From positions 62,001 to 126,000 of the forward strand of contig NZ_LOPY01000038.1 of NCBI RefSeq assembly GCF_001469895.1: a stretch of DNA of 64,000 nucleotides. Direction: 5' to 3'. The position numbers and the translations under genes are program-made. Every line of letters starts with the position of its first letter. The first letter of the stretch is position 1. The notes beneath the pieces were generated by a model, which worked only from the letters and a program-made list of their open reading frames with translations, was not told where the DNA came from and made no database searches. This document shows, piece by piece, positions 51,478-60,588 of this stretch. This stretch comes from Pseudoalteromonas sp. XI10. Lineage in GTDB: Bacteria; Pseudomonadota; Gammaproteobacteria; Enterobacterales; Alteromonadaceae.

Positions 51478-54069
51478 ATGAATACAAATTTTAGAAAACC
51501 ATTAGCAGGCACCGGCGTCGATTACTTTGATACGCGCGCTGCTGTTGATGCAATTAAACCTGGCAGCTATGCCACACTTCCTTACACATCGCGAGTACTT
51601 GCCGAAAACTTAGTTCGTCGCTGTGATCCTGAAATGCTAAATGATGCACTGTCGCAGTTAATTGACCGCAAGCGTGATTTAGATTTTCCATGGTTTCCTG
51701 CTCGTGTCGTGTGTCACGATATCTTAGGTCAAACAGCACTAGTTGATTTAGCAGGCCTGCGTGATGCCATAGCTGCAAAAGGCGGCGATCCTGCAAAAGT
51801 GAACCCTGTGGTACCAACACAGTTAATTGTTGACCACTCATTAGCTGTTGAACACGCAGGTTTTGAACCTGACGCATTTGAAAAAAACCGTGCTATTGAA
51901 GACCGTCGTAACGATGACCGTTTCCACTTTATAAATTGGACAAAAACAGCATTTAAAAATATTGATGTGATCCCGCCGGGTAACGGCATTATGCATCAGA
52001 TTAATTTAGAGAAAATGTCACCGGTAATCCAAAAACGTGATGGCGTGGCATTCCCGGATACCTTAGTTGGTACAGATAGCCACACACCTATGGTTGATGC
52101 GTTAGGTGTTATTGCAGTCGGTGTAGGTGGTCTTGAAGCTGAAAGCGTGATGCTTGGCCGTGCATCTTACATGCGTTTACCTGACATTGTGGGTGTTGAA
52201 CTAAAAGGCAAGCCACAACCGGGTATTACTGCAACCGACATTGTATTAGCGATCACCGAATTTTTACGTAATGAAAGAGTTGTGTCGACCTACCTTGAAT
52301 TTTATGGTGAAGGTGCCGATGCACTTACCCTAGGTGATAGAGCTACTATTTCTAATATGACGCCAGAGTTTGGCGCAACAGCAGCGATGTTCTACATCGA
52401 TGACAACACACTTGATTATCTACGTTTAACTGGCCGTGACGAAGAGCAAGTTAAACTAGTTGAAACATACGCAAAAGAGACTGGCCTTTGGAGTGATAGC
52501 CTTAAAACGGCTGAATATGAGCGTGTGTTAACCTTTGATCTATCATCAGTTGGTCGCAATATTGCGGGCCCTTCGAATCCACATCGCCGTGTTGCAACTA
52601 GCGAACTTGATAAAGCGGGTATCACTGGCGTTGTTGAGAATGAAGAAGGCTTAATGCCAGATGGCGCCTGTATCATAGCAGCAATCACAAGTTGTACTAA
52701 TACAAGTAACCCACGCAACGTTATTGCTGCAGGTTTACTTGCGCGTAATGCCAACGCTAAAGGTTTAACTCGAAAGCCATGGGTTAAAACATCACTGGCA
52801 CCGGGTTCTAAAGCGGTTAAGTCTTACTTAGAAGAAGCCAATTTATTACCTGAGCTTGAACAACTTGGCTTTGGTATTGTTGCCTTCGCGTGTACAACCT
52901 GTAACGGCATGAGTGGTGCGCTTGATCCTAAAATTCAGCAAGAAGTGATTGACCGTGACCTATACGCAACGGCTGTACTTTCGGGTAACCGTAACTTCGA
53001 TGGTCGTATTCACCCTTATGCTAAACAAGCATTCTTAGCTTCACCACCACTGGTTGTTGCTTATGCTATTGCCGGTACTATTCGTTTTGATATCGAAAAA
53101 GATGTATTAGGGCATGATCAACAAGGTAACGAAATTCGCCTTATGGATTTATGGCCATCAGATGAAGAAATTGATGCGGTGATCAAACAAAGTGTTAAAC
53201 CTGAGCAATTTAAAAAGGTTTACGAGCCAATGTTTGATTTAAGTGTAGATTACGGTGAAGACAACGATCCACTTTACCAATGGCGTCCACAAAGTACTTA
53301 TATTCGCCGTCCTCCTTATTGGGAAGGTGCATTAGCGGGTGAACGCTCTCTGAGTGATATGCGTGCGTTAGCTGTGTTGGGCGACAACATCACTACTGAC
53401 CACTTATCACCTTCGAATGCGATTTTAGCGTCAAGTGCTGCTGGTGAATACCTGGCTAAAATGGGTCTCCCAGAAGAAGATTTTAACTCCTATGCTACTC
53501 ACCGCGGTGACCATTTAACAGCACAGCGTGCTACATTCGCTAACCCTAAGTTATTGAATGAAATGGTTAAAGAAAATGGTGAAGTGAAGCAAGGTTCATA
53601 TGCTCGCATTGAACCAGAAGGCAAAGTGACGCGTATGTGGGAAGCTATCGAAACCTACATGGAGCGCAAACAACCGCTTATCATTGTGGCTGGTGCCGAT
53701 TATGGCCAAGGCTCATCACGTGACTGGGCTGCAAAAGGAGTTCGCCTAGCTGGTGTTCAAGTGATTGCAGCAGAAGGCTTTGAGCGTATTCACCGCACTA
53801 ACTTAATTGGTATGGGTGTATTACCGCTTGAGTTTAAAGCAGGCACGACGCGAACTACGCTAGGTATTGATGGTAGTGAAAGTTTCAGTGTGAAAGGTGA
53901 GCCAACACCAGGCGCAACACTGACATTAGTGATTACCCGTGCCAATGGTGAAACCGTTGAAGTACCAATGACGTGCCGTTTAGATACTGCTGAAGAAGTG
54001 TCAATTTATTCAGCGGGTGGTGTACTGCAACGTTTCGCGCAAGATTTCTTAGAATCTGAGGAGCACTAA
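51478..54069 (+). CDS. acnD: 2-methylcitrate dehydratase, Fe/S-dependent (AcnD)
   Basis: Aconitase-family enzyme of 863 residues that dehydrates 2-methylcitrate and needs PrpF as partner. Iron-sulfur Cys: IAAITSCTNTSNPRNVIAAG and VAFACTTCNGMSGALDP. Swivel domain: VAGADYGQGSSRDWAAKGVR and EGFERIHRTNLIGMGVLPLE. The prpD gene is absent and prpF follows, so this is the AcnD/PrpF form of the cycle. 116 bp separate it from prpC. Confidence 0.96.
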   Translation: MNTNFRKPLAGTGVDYFDTRAAVDAIKPGSYATLPYTSRVLAENLVRRCDPEMLNDALSQLIDRKRDLDFPWFPARVVCHDILGQTALVDLAGLRDAIAAKGGDPAKVNPVVPTQLIVDHSLAVEHAGFEPDAFEKNRAIEDRRNDDRFHFINWTKTAFKNIDVIPPGNGIMHQINLEKMSPVIQKRDGVAFPDTLVGTDSHTPMVDALGVIAVGVGGLEAESVMLGRASYMRLPDIVGVELKGKPQPGITATDIVLAITEFLRNERVVSTYLEFYGEGADALTLGDRATISNMTPEFGATAAMFYIDDNTLDYLRLTGRDEEQVKLVETYAKETGLWSDSLKTAEYERVLTFDLSSVGRNIAGPSNPHRRVATSELDKAGITGVVENEEGLMPDGACIIAAITSCTNTSNPRNVIAAGLLARNANAKGLTRKPWVKTSLAPGSKAVKSYLEEANLLPELEQLGFGIVAFACTTCNGMSGALDPKIQQEVIDRDLYATAVLSGNRNFDGRIHPYAKQAFLASPPLVVAYAIAGTIRFDIEKDVLGHDQQGNEIRLMDLWPSDEEIDAVIKQSVKPEQFKKVYEPMFDLSVDYGEDNDPLYQWRPQSTYIRRPPYWEGALAGERSLSDMRALAVLGDNITTDHLSPSNAILASSAAGEYLAKMGLPEEDFNSYATHRGDHLTAQRATFANPKLLNEMVKENGEVKQGSYARIEPEGKVTRMWEAIETYMERKQPLIIVAGADYGQGSSRDWAAKGVRLAGVQVIAAEGFERIHRTNLIGMGVLPLEFKAGTTRTTLGIDGSESFSVKGEPTPGATLTLVITRANGETVEVPMTCRLDTAEEVSIYSAGGVLQRFAQDFLESEEH

Positions 54070-54072
54070 GCG

Positions 54073-55242
54073 ATGGCGTTTAAACCACAAATTAAGGTGC
54101 CAGCGACCTATATGCGTGGCGGCACCAGTAAAGGGGTGTTCTTTAACTTAACTGACTTACCCGAGCCTGCCCAAGTGGCAGGTGAGGCGCGCGATAATCT
54201 GTTATTACGTGTGATTGGTAGCCCCGATCCTTACCAAAAACAAACTGATGGTATGGGCGGTGCAACCTCAAGCACCAGTAAAACGGTAATATTATCGAAA
54301 AGCTCTAAACCTGATCACGATGTTGATTATCTCTTCGGTCAAGTTGCTATCGATAAAGCGTTTGTAGATTGGAGTGGTAACTGCGGCAATTTAACTTCAG
54401 CAGTAGGGGCCTTTGCTGTGTCAAACGGTCTTGTTGATGCCAGCAAAATTCCAGATAACGGCGTTGTTGAAGTTAAAGTATGGCAAGTCAATATTAGTAA
54501 AACCATCATAGTGCACGTGCCAATTACTAACGGTGAAGTGCAAGAGACTGGTGATTTTGAGCTTGATGGCGTGACATTCCCTGCTGCTGAAGTGAAACTT
54601 GAATTTATGGACCCTGCTGATGGCGAAGGGGCCTTATTTCCAACAGGTAACTTAGTCGATGAATTAGAAGTGCCAGGTATTGGTATGTTGTCTGCAACGA
54701 TGATCAATGCGGGTATTCCGACTGTTTTCATTAACGCCAGTGAAGTTGGCTACGATGGCACTGAGCTACAAGAAGCCATTAACGGTGATGTATCGGCACT
54801 TGAAAAGTTAGAAACGATTCGCGCCTATGGGGCGTTGAAAATGGGGCTAATTTCTCATATTGATGAAGCAAAGGCACGTCAACATACGCCAAAAGTAGCT
54901 TGGGTTGCACCAGCTAAAACTTATCACGCATCAAGCGGAAAAGTTGTAAACGAAGCTGATATTGATTTAGTGGTACGCGCTATGTCGATGGGTAAATTGC
55001 ATCATGCCATGATGGGCACGGCTGCGGTTGCAATAGGTACCGCTGCAGCCATTCCTGGTACCTTGGTAAATCTTGCTGCAGGTGGTGGTGAGCGTCAGGA
55101 AGTAAACTTTGGTCATCCTTCTGGCACTTTAAAAGTGGGCGCTGCTGCAACACTTGTTGATGGCAATTGGCAAGTCACAAAAGCAAGTATGAGCCGAAGT
55201 GCGCGTGTATTAATGGAAGGCTGGGTTCGAGTGCCCGAGTAG
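54073..55242 (+). CDS. prpF: 2-methylaconitate cis-trans isomerase PrpF
   Basis: Isomerises the trans-2-methylaconitate produced by AcnD; 389 residues. Family markers: KVPATYMRGGTSKGVFFNLT, TDGMGGATSSTSKTVILSKS, VDWSGNCGNLTSAVGAFAV with the active-site Cys, and GHPSGTLKVGAAATLV. Diaminopimelate-epimerase fold. Begins 3 bp after acnD, completing the cluster. Confidence 0.96.
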   Translation: MAFKPQIKVPATYMRGGTSKGVFFNLTDLPEPAQVAGEARDNLLLRVIGSPDPYQKQTDGMGGATSSTSKTVILSKSSKPDHDVDYLFGQVAIDKAFVDWSGNCGNLTSAVGAFAVSNGLVDASKIPDNGVVEVKVWQVNISKTIIVHVPITNGEVQETGDFELDGVTFPAAEVKLEFMDPADGEGALFPTGNLVDELEVPGIGMLSATMINAGIPTVFINASEVGYDGTELQEAINGDVSALEKLETIRAYGALKMGLISHIDEAKARQHTPKVAWVAPAKTYHASSGKVVNEADIDLVVRAMSMGKLHHAMMGTAAVAIGTAAAIPGTLVNLAAGGGERQEVNFGHPSGTLKVGAAATLVDGNWQVTKASMSRSARVLMEGWVRVPE

Positions 55243-55266
55243 TACTCACTTGCATACTGATATAAT

Positions 55267-55294
55267 CAAAAAAAGCGGCGTTTACGCCGCTTTG
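55267..55294 (-). terminator. Terminator overlapping the end of the solute-binding gene
   Basis: AGCGGCGT and ACGCCGCT pair around TT; on the minus strand TTTTTTT follows. The stop codon of the minus-strand gene lies in the hairpin loop. On the plus strand it may also stop prpF transcripts. Confidence 0.75.
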
Positions 55295-56190
55295 TCTAAT
55301 CCGTAGCACTGTTGCTTCATTCCTTCGATGAACTCGTCAAACTTGCCGCTTTGTTGCATTAGTTCTATTTCGTCATTTAAGTCTTCTAAAACTTTTTGCC
55401 AGTGCGGCGTTGATTTGCTGACAGAAAAATATAGCGGTTTGTATTCAAGCTTAGGCTCTAACGCAACCAGTGATTCTAGTATTTGTCGTTTGCCGCTAAT
55501 TGATAATTCAGACTTGTAAACGCTTGCTTTTAACACTTCAAGATCTGCCACAATCAGGCTTACGCGGTTACTAAGTAAGAGATGAATTAGTTGGTACTCA
55601 TTATTAGCGACGATTGTATCGATTTCTTTATTATCAATCATGGCATCGAGTTCTTTGGTGTTTTTATATGAGCGAACTACGCCAATAGGCAAGTCTTTTA
55701 CAGAGTTTAAATCCCCATTAAATCCAATCTGATTCCCTTTTAACGCCACAAAAGACAGATCCCCACCAGGAATGGCATGACTCAAGGCAAGTAAATCGTT
55801 GCGGGTTTTATCAAGGAAGTTATCTGAAATGACATCATCTTCAATGAAATATTCAGGAAAGAGAATATCAGCGCGACCTAGTTCAGCTTCTCTTACGGCA
55901 CGTGCCCACGGGTAAAAGCTAATATGCACGCCATAGCCTTTTTCAAGTAAAGAGCTTACAGCAAATTGGTAAAGCCAGCCTTTATTACATAAGTTTTCAT
56001 CAATATAAGGAGGCCAATCCAAAGTAACAAGCTTTAAAACGTGTTTAGCATCTAGGTTATAACCGTATCCGCCGTTGAAACGCACCGCTTCTTCAGTGGC
56101 AATTTCGCTATTTTTCACAAAACTAACAGGCGTTAGGCCCGCAAGAGCTTGATATGAGGCGAATAAAAAAAATACGGTCAGTAGTTTCAT
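55282..56190 (-). CDS. Extracellular solute-binding protein, family 3 (orphan)
   Basis: Protein of 302 residues with a signal peptide (LLTVFFLFASYQALA) and a periplasmic-binding domain (VTLDWPPYIDENLCNKGWLY; YPWARAVREAELGRADILFP). No permease or ATPase is next to it, so it may serve sensing rather than transport, as many such orphan proteins of marine gammaproteobacteria may. Its terminator overlaps its last codon. Ligand unknown. Divergent from the GH97 gene across 194 bp. Confidence 0.83.
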   Translation of the reverse strand: MKLLTVFFLFASYQALAGLTPVSFVKNSEIATEEAVRFNGGYGYNLDAKHVLKLVTLDWPPYIDENLCNKGWLYQFAVSSLLEKGYGVHISFYPWARAVREAELGRADILFPEYFIEDDVISDNFLDKTRNDLLALSHAIPGGDLSFVALKGNQIGFNGDLNSVKDLPIGVVRSYKNTKELDAMIDNKEIDTIVANNEYQLIHLLLSNRVSLIVADLEVLKASVYKSELSISGKRQILESLVALEPKLEYKPLYFSVSKSTPHWQKVLEDLNDEIELMQQSGKFDEFIEGMKQQCYGLDKAA

Positions 56191-56384
56191 AAATTGTTTA
56201 AGTTTTTGTTATTTATCTAAAGCTTAGCCTTTTGCCGTAAATATACAACCTAGTAACTGTAACAATATCTAACGGATGGAGTACATTTTTCGATCACAGC
56301 TTATATTAATAGACTTGAGTGACAAAAAGTTTACATTTGTATTATGATATCACTTAATGCTTTTGCAGCTTAAGGATAACAACA

Positions 56385-58331
56385 ATGATAAAACCAAGTA
56401 TCTATATATCACTTCTCACAAGCTCTATGCTTGCTCACGCACAATTACCGCTTAGCGTTACAAGCCCAGATGGACAAATAACTGTAAAACTCGAAAAACA
56501 ACAAAATCAGCTTGTTTATAGCGTAAATTATGGCAACCAAGAGTTTTTGCAGCAATCACAGCTTGGTTTAAATACCAACCTGGGTGATTTTTCACAAAGC
56601 CTAAAATATAAAAGCCATACAACAGCTTCAGTCAATGAAAGATATAAGCTGCATAATGCAAAGGTGAGTGAAGTAAACTACACGGCGAATACCTTAAAAG
56701 CGCAATTTGAAAACCAAGAGGGCAAAGTACTAGGAGTCGAGTTTAACGTGTCTGATAGCGATGTTGCATTTCGTTATCAGATATCGGGAGCTGAAACTGA
56801 TACCCGTATTAAGGTGTTAGCTGAATACAGTGCTTTTAACCTACCAGATAATGCAACCACGTTTATAAGCCCACAAGCCTTACCTGAAACGGGCTGGATG
56901 CAAACAAAACCAAGTTACGAAGAGCCTTACACCTTTAACGAAGCCCTTGGAACACCATCAGCGAATGGCGTGGGCTATACATTTCCTGCATTATTTAGAA
57001 ATAGCGATAAAGGTTGGCTTTTAATTTCTGAAACCGGTGTTGATAGCCATTATGTTGGCTCAAAATTAAGTGAAGGCACGAAAGACGGTGTATATCGTAT
57101 TTCATTTCCTCAGGCTGGAGAAAATAATGGCATTGGTGCAACTTATGCGGCTATGGCAATGCCTGCAACCACACCTTGGCGCACCATTACGTTAGGAGCA
57201 AGTTTAAAACCAATCGTTGAATCAACCGTGGCGTTTGATTTAGTTAAACCCCTTTATCAACCAAGCCAAGATTATAAAATGGGTCGTTCAACATGGAGCT
57301 GGATTGTTTGGCAAGACCCAAGTATCAACTACGATGACCAAATCAAATTTATTGATTTAGCTGCGTCATTAAACTTTGAATATGTATTAATCGACAATTG
57401 GTGGGATAAAAACATTGGCCGCGAGAGAATGGCTGAATTGGTTAAGTACGCCAATGGAAAGGGCGTTGATGTTATTTTGTGGTACAACTCAAATGGCTGG
57501 TGGAATGATGCACCACAGACCCCGCAAAATAGAATGAACAGTGCACCTGCACGTCGAAATGAAATGGCGTGGCTGCAAAGTATTGGTGTTAAAGGCCTTA
57601 AAGTTGACTTTTTTGGTGGTGATAAACAAGAAACCATTAAACTTTATGAAGATATTCTCACAGATGCAAATCAGTATGGTTTAGTGATCACCTTTCATGG
57701 TAGTACCATCCCGCGTGGTTGGGAAAGAATGTATCCGAACTTCGTCACATCTGAAGCGGTACTGGCATCGGAAAACCTTGTTTTTCATCAAAATTCGTTA
57801 GATTTACATGCCTATAACGCGACTATTTTACCGTTCACTCGTAATGCTATTGGCGCTATGGATTTTGCCCCAGTGTTTTTAAACAAACGCTTATCTCAAG
57901 ATCAAACAGTAGGCACTATTCGTAAAACCACAGATACATTTGAACTGGCAACAGGTGTGCTTTATCAATCACCAGTGCAACATTTTGGCCTGACGCCAAA
58001 TAACCTTGAAGAGCAACCTCAATTTGTTATTGATACTTTAAAGGCGATGCCAACGGTATGGGATGAAACACGCTATATTGCAGGTCAGCCGGGTCAAGAT
58101 GCAACGATCGCAAGGCGTCATCAGCAAACATGGTGGGTAGCAGCCGTGAATGGTGAAAATAAAGCCAAAACATTAGATATTGATTTACCTATGTTAGCGG
58201 GCAAAAAAGTCACCCTGTTGTTTGATAACAAAGATGGCAGTGCAGGTACTAAGCAAGTCACTGTAAGTAACAGTGGTAAGTTAACCTTAAACTTATTAGC
58301 TCAAGGTGGCGCACTGATTATTGGTCGCTAA
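56385..58331 (+). CDS. Glycoside hydrolase family 97 protein
   Basis: Secreted glycosidase of 648 residues with a signal peptide (SIYISLLTSSMLAHA). Order of domains: N-terminal beta-sandwich (about 20-280), TIM barrel (about 290-560), C-terminal sheet. Family markers: GRSTWSWIVWQDPSINYDDQ, YVLIDNWWDKNIGRERMAEL, GVKGLKVDFFGGDKQETIKL (Asp about residue 408), and WERMYPNFVTSEAVLASEN. GH97 enzymes act on alpha-glucosides or alpha-galactosides with Ca2+. Which one cannot be settled here. AAGGATAA precedes the ATG. It lies beside the fucose operon but has its own terminator. Confidence 0.92.
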   Translation: MIKPSIYISLLTSSMLAHAQLPLSVTSPDGQITVKLEKQQNQLVYSVNYGNQEFLQQSQLGLNTNLGDFSQSLKYKSHTTASVNERYKLHNAKVSEVNYTANTLKAQFENQEGKVLGVEFNVSDSDVAFRYQISGAETDTRIKVLAEYSAFNLPDNATTFISPQALPETGWMQTKPSYEEPYTFNEALGTPSANGVGYTFPALFRNSDKGWLLISETGVDSHYVGSKLSEGTKDGVYRISFPQAGENNGIGATYAAMAMPATTPWRTITLGASLKPIVESTVAFDLVKPLYQPSQDYKMGRSTWSWIVWQDPSINYDDQIKFIDLAASLNFEYVLIDNWWDKNIGRERMAELVKYANGKGVDVILWYNSNGWWNDAPQTPQNRMNSAPARRNEMAWLQSIGVKGLKVDFFGGDKQETIKLYEDILTDANQYGLVITFHGSTIPRGWERMYPNFVTSEAVLASENLVFHQNSLDLHAYNATILPFTRNAIGAMDFAPVFLNKRLSQDQTVGTIRKTTDTFELATGVLYQSPVQHFGLTPNNLEEQPQFVIDTLKAMPTVWDETRYIAGQPGQDATIARRHQQTWWVAAVNGENKAKTLDIDLPMLAGKKVTLLFDNKDGSAGTKQVTVSNSGKLTLNLLAQGGALIIGR

Positions 58332-58370
58332 CTGTGAGTTTATAGGCGATAAACAAAGCCAAGTAGAGAA

Positions 58371-58397
58371 AAGCGAGCAGGTTGCTCGCTTTTTTTG
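58371..58397 (+). terminator. Terminator of the GH97 gene
   Basis: AGCGAGCA and TGCTCGCT pair around GGT, followed by TTTTTTT, about 40 bp after the stop. Confidence 0.9.
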
Positions 58398-58462
58398 GCT
58401 ATAGTTGCCTAGCTAACTTGGGCGTGCTAGATTTCGTCGGGTGTGGTGATGTACTACACCGC

Positions 58463-58507
58463 TTTGAGGACGACCTTAAAGTTGAAATTAAATTCGGGGA
58501 CGACCCC
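58463..58507 (+). promoter_or_regulatory. Guanidine-II (mini-ykkC) riboswitch
   Basis: Two hairpins each display an ACGA tetraloop closed by G-C pairs: TTTGAGG/ACGA/CCTTAAA at 58463-58480 and GGGG/ACGA/CCCC at 58496-58507, the defining two-hairpin layout of guanidine-II riboswitches. They sit just before the AAGAGG ribosome site and the ATG of a Gdx/SugE exporter, the gene most often controlled by this class. Guanidine binding promotes loop-loop contact of the two hairpins and frees the ribosome site (established for the class). Confidence 0.92.
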
Positions 58508-58522
58508 ATAAAGAGGTCGACC

Positions 58523-58837
58523 ATGAATTGGATCCTACTTATTACTGCTGGCTTACTTGAAGTCGCTTGGGCGTATGGCCTAAAACAATCAAACGGTTTT
58601 ACTAAACCACTCATTTCATTCTTTACACTCTTAACCATGGCTGCGAGCTTCTATTGCTTAAGCGTGGCGCTTAAATCATTACCACTTAGTTTGGCTTATG
58701 CAGTTTGGGTAGGTATCGGCGTAATTGGCTCAGCAATTATTGGCATGACGTTATTATCTGAAGGCGTAAGTCTATTAAAAATAGCCAGCCTACTGCTGAT
58801 TGCCCTTGGCATTATTGGTTTGAAACTTGCCAATTAG
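58523..58837 (+). CDS. gdx: Guanidinium exporter Gdx (SugE, SMR family)
   Basis: Small multidrug resistance family protein of 104 residues with four membrane helices. Glu13 (in AGLLEVAWAYGLKQSNGFTK) is the proton/substrate site, and the sequence around it matches the Gdx subgroup rather than EmrE. Export of guanidinium is inferred from the subgroup and from the guanidine-II riboswitch. I chose the ATG at 58523 because AAGAGG precedes it and the frame upstream runs through the riboswitch. A terminator follows. Confidence 0.93.
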   Translation: MNWILLITAGLLEVAWAYGLKQSNGFTKPLISFFTLLTMAASFYCLSVALKSLPLSLAYAVWVGIGVIGSAIIGMTLLSEGVSLLKIASLLLIALGIIGLKLAN

Positions 58838-58847
58838 TGTTTGTATA

Positions 58848-58882
58848 AAAATCCGATAGGCTGCTGCTCTATCGGATTTTGG
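58848..58882. terminator. Bidirectional terminator after gdx
   Basis: AAAATCCGATAG and CTATCGGATTTT form a 12-bp perfect stem with T-rich ends on both strands, between convergent gdx and the fumarylacetoacetate-hydrolase-family gene. Confidence 0.85.
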
Positions 58883-58914
58883 GTCTAGATCAAATGTTAT
58901 TTGGGATTTATTAC

Positions 58915-59769
58915 TTAGTGTAATTTTTTATAATCAACGACGGCTTGCTGTTGTACCCCAAGGCCTTCGATGCCTAGAGTAATGGTGTCGCCGTCTTTTA
59001 GGTAAACCGGTGGTGTTTGCCCTAAACCCACTCCCGGGGGCGTTCCGGTAGAGATAACATCACCCGGTTGCAGACTCATAAATTGGCTGAGATAACTAAC
59101 TATAAACGCTGGATCAAACACCATGGTTTTTGTGTTGCCGTTTTGGTACTGGGTATCGTTTACCTTTAACCACATATCTAAATTAAGTGGGTCAGGAATT
59201 TCATCTTTGGTGACTAACCATGGACCAAGTGGTCCAAATGTGTCACAGCCTTTCCCTTTATCCCATTGTGAACCACGTTCCAATTGAAAATTTCGTTCAG
59301 ACACATCGTTACACACACAATAACCGGCAATGTAATCATAAGCGTTTTCTACATCGACATAGGAGGCGTGTTTACCAATGACAATGGCAAGTTCAACTTC
59401 CCAGTCTAGCTTTTCACTATTTTTAGGCTTAATTATATTATCGTTAGGGCCGCTAATAGCACTGGTGGCTTTGCTAAATACTTCAGGCTCATTGGGAATG
59501 GCCATTCCAGATTCTGCGGCGTGATCGGCATAGTTTAAGCCGATACAAATAAACTTACCTACATCAGCAATACATGAACCGATACGCACAGGATCTTCAA
59601 TAAGCGGCAAGGTGTTTAAGTCAATTTGACTAATAAAATTGAGTGTTACTGGTGATAAAGCTTGGCCATTGATGTCTTTGAGCACGTTACTTAAACAACG
59701 TAGCTTACCATCGCTGTCAATGATGCCGGGTTTTTCTTGGCCAAAAGGGCCGTATCTTAGTAGTTTCAT
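58915..59769 (-). CDS. 2,4-diketo-3-deoxy-L-fuconate hydrolase (FAH family)
   Basis: Protein of 284 residues in the fumarylacetoacetate hydrolase family. Markers: GKFICIGLNYADHAAESGMA, LDWEVELAIVIGKHASYVDV (metal Glu/Asp), and PGDVISTGTPPGVGLGQTPP. In non-phosphorylating L-fucose breakdown it splits 2,4-diketo-3-deoxy-L-fuconate into pyruvate and L-lactate. The fucose role comes from the neighbours (SDR, lactonase, aldo/keto reductase, lactate oxidiser); by sequence alone it could be another FAH-fold enzyme. Last gene of the operon. Confidence 0.85.
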   Translation of the reverse strand: MKLLRYGPFGQEKPGIIDSDGKLRCLSNVLKDINGQALSPVTLNFISQIDLNTLPLIEDPVRIGSCIADVGKFICIGLNYADHAAESGMAIPNEPEVFSKATSAISGPNDNIIKPKNSEKLDWEVELAIVIGKHASYVDVENAYDYIAGYCVCNDVSERNFQLERGSQWDKGKGCDTFGPLGPWLVTKDEIPDPLNLDMWLKVNDTQYQNGNTKTMVFDPAFIVSYLSQFMSLQPGDVISTGTPPGVGLGQTPPVYLKDGDTITLGIEGLGVQQQAVVDYKKLH

Positions 59770-59789
59770 GATGATTCTCTTTACTTCTA

Positions 59790-60566
59790 TTAGTTATTCA
59801 AGGTGACGAAACCGCCATCAATGGGAAAATTACTGCCGGTAATGAAAGCTGCATCATCTGAGCAGAGGTAATCGACCAGTCCGGCAATTTCTTCAGGTTT
59901 ACCCATGCGGCCTATAGGTTGACTTTTAGAGAGCTTTTCAAACATTTCAGCCTGATTATCTGGGTAACTTTGAGCTAAAAAATTATCAACAAATGGAGTG
60001 TGCACTCGACCAGGTGCAATACAGTTACAGCGTATGCCATCATTTATATAGTCTTTTGCAACGGAATAGGTCATGGTCAATACAGCGCCTTTCGTCATAG
60101 AGTAAGCAAACCTATGAGCAATACCGACCGAAGATGCAACAGAAGCAAGATTAATGATGACGCCGCTTTTTCGAGATTTCATATTATCGATAGCTGCATG
60201 AATACAGTTATAAACACCTTTAACATTAATGTTATAGAGTCTGTCTAAATCAGCTTCTGTAGTGTTTTCGATATTGCCGATATGGGCAATACCGGCATTG
60301 TTAACCAAAATATCAATGGGGTAGTGATTAGTAATCGTATTGAATAGCTCGTGAACTTGTTGGTGGTTTGCAACGTCAATGGCATACGCATCGGCACTGC
60401 CATCGTCGCGAAGGATTTCATCTTTCACTAAGTTTGCAGCCTCAAGGTTTAAATCAACAACGATGATATGCATGTCACGTTTTGCCAAGCGCATACAGAT
60501 GCTTCGCCCGATGCCACTTCCACCACCGGTCACTAAGGCAATTTTTTTTGTGTTTTGCTGTGTCAT
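59790..60566 (-). CDS. Short-chain dehydrogenase, probable 2-keto-3-deoxy-L-fuconate dehydrogenase
   Basis: SDR of 258 residues. Motifs: TGGGSGIGRSICMRLAKRDM (cofactor), LVNNAGIAHIGNIEN, catalytic Ser in NLASVASSVG, YSMTKGAVLTMTYSVAKDY (YxxxK), and CIAPGRVHTPFVDNFLAQSY. In the pathway it oxidises 2-keto-3-deoxy-L-fuconate with NAD+. The first two steps of this cluster could use SDR or aldo/keto reductase; here the aldo/keto reductase nearer the promoter is the better candidate for the fucose step, leaving the SDR for this one. 20 bp from the next gene. Confidence 0.85.
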   Translation of the reverse strand: MTQQNTKKIALVTGGGSGIGRSICMRLAKRDMHIIVVDLNLEAANLVKDEILRDDGSADAYAIDVANHQQVHELFNTITNHYPIDILVNNAGIAHIGNIENTTEADLDRLYNINVKGVYNCIHAAIDNMKSRKSGVIINLASVASSVGIAHRFAYSMTKGAVLTMTYSVAKDYINDGIRCNCIAPGRVHTPFVDNFLAQSYPDNQAEMFEKLSKSQPIGRMGKPEEIAGLVDYLCSDDAAFITGSNFPIDGGFVTLNN

Positions 60567-60588
60567 AAAATGTCCTTAACTTGGGTAG

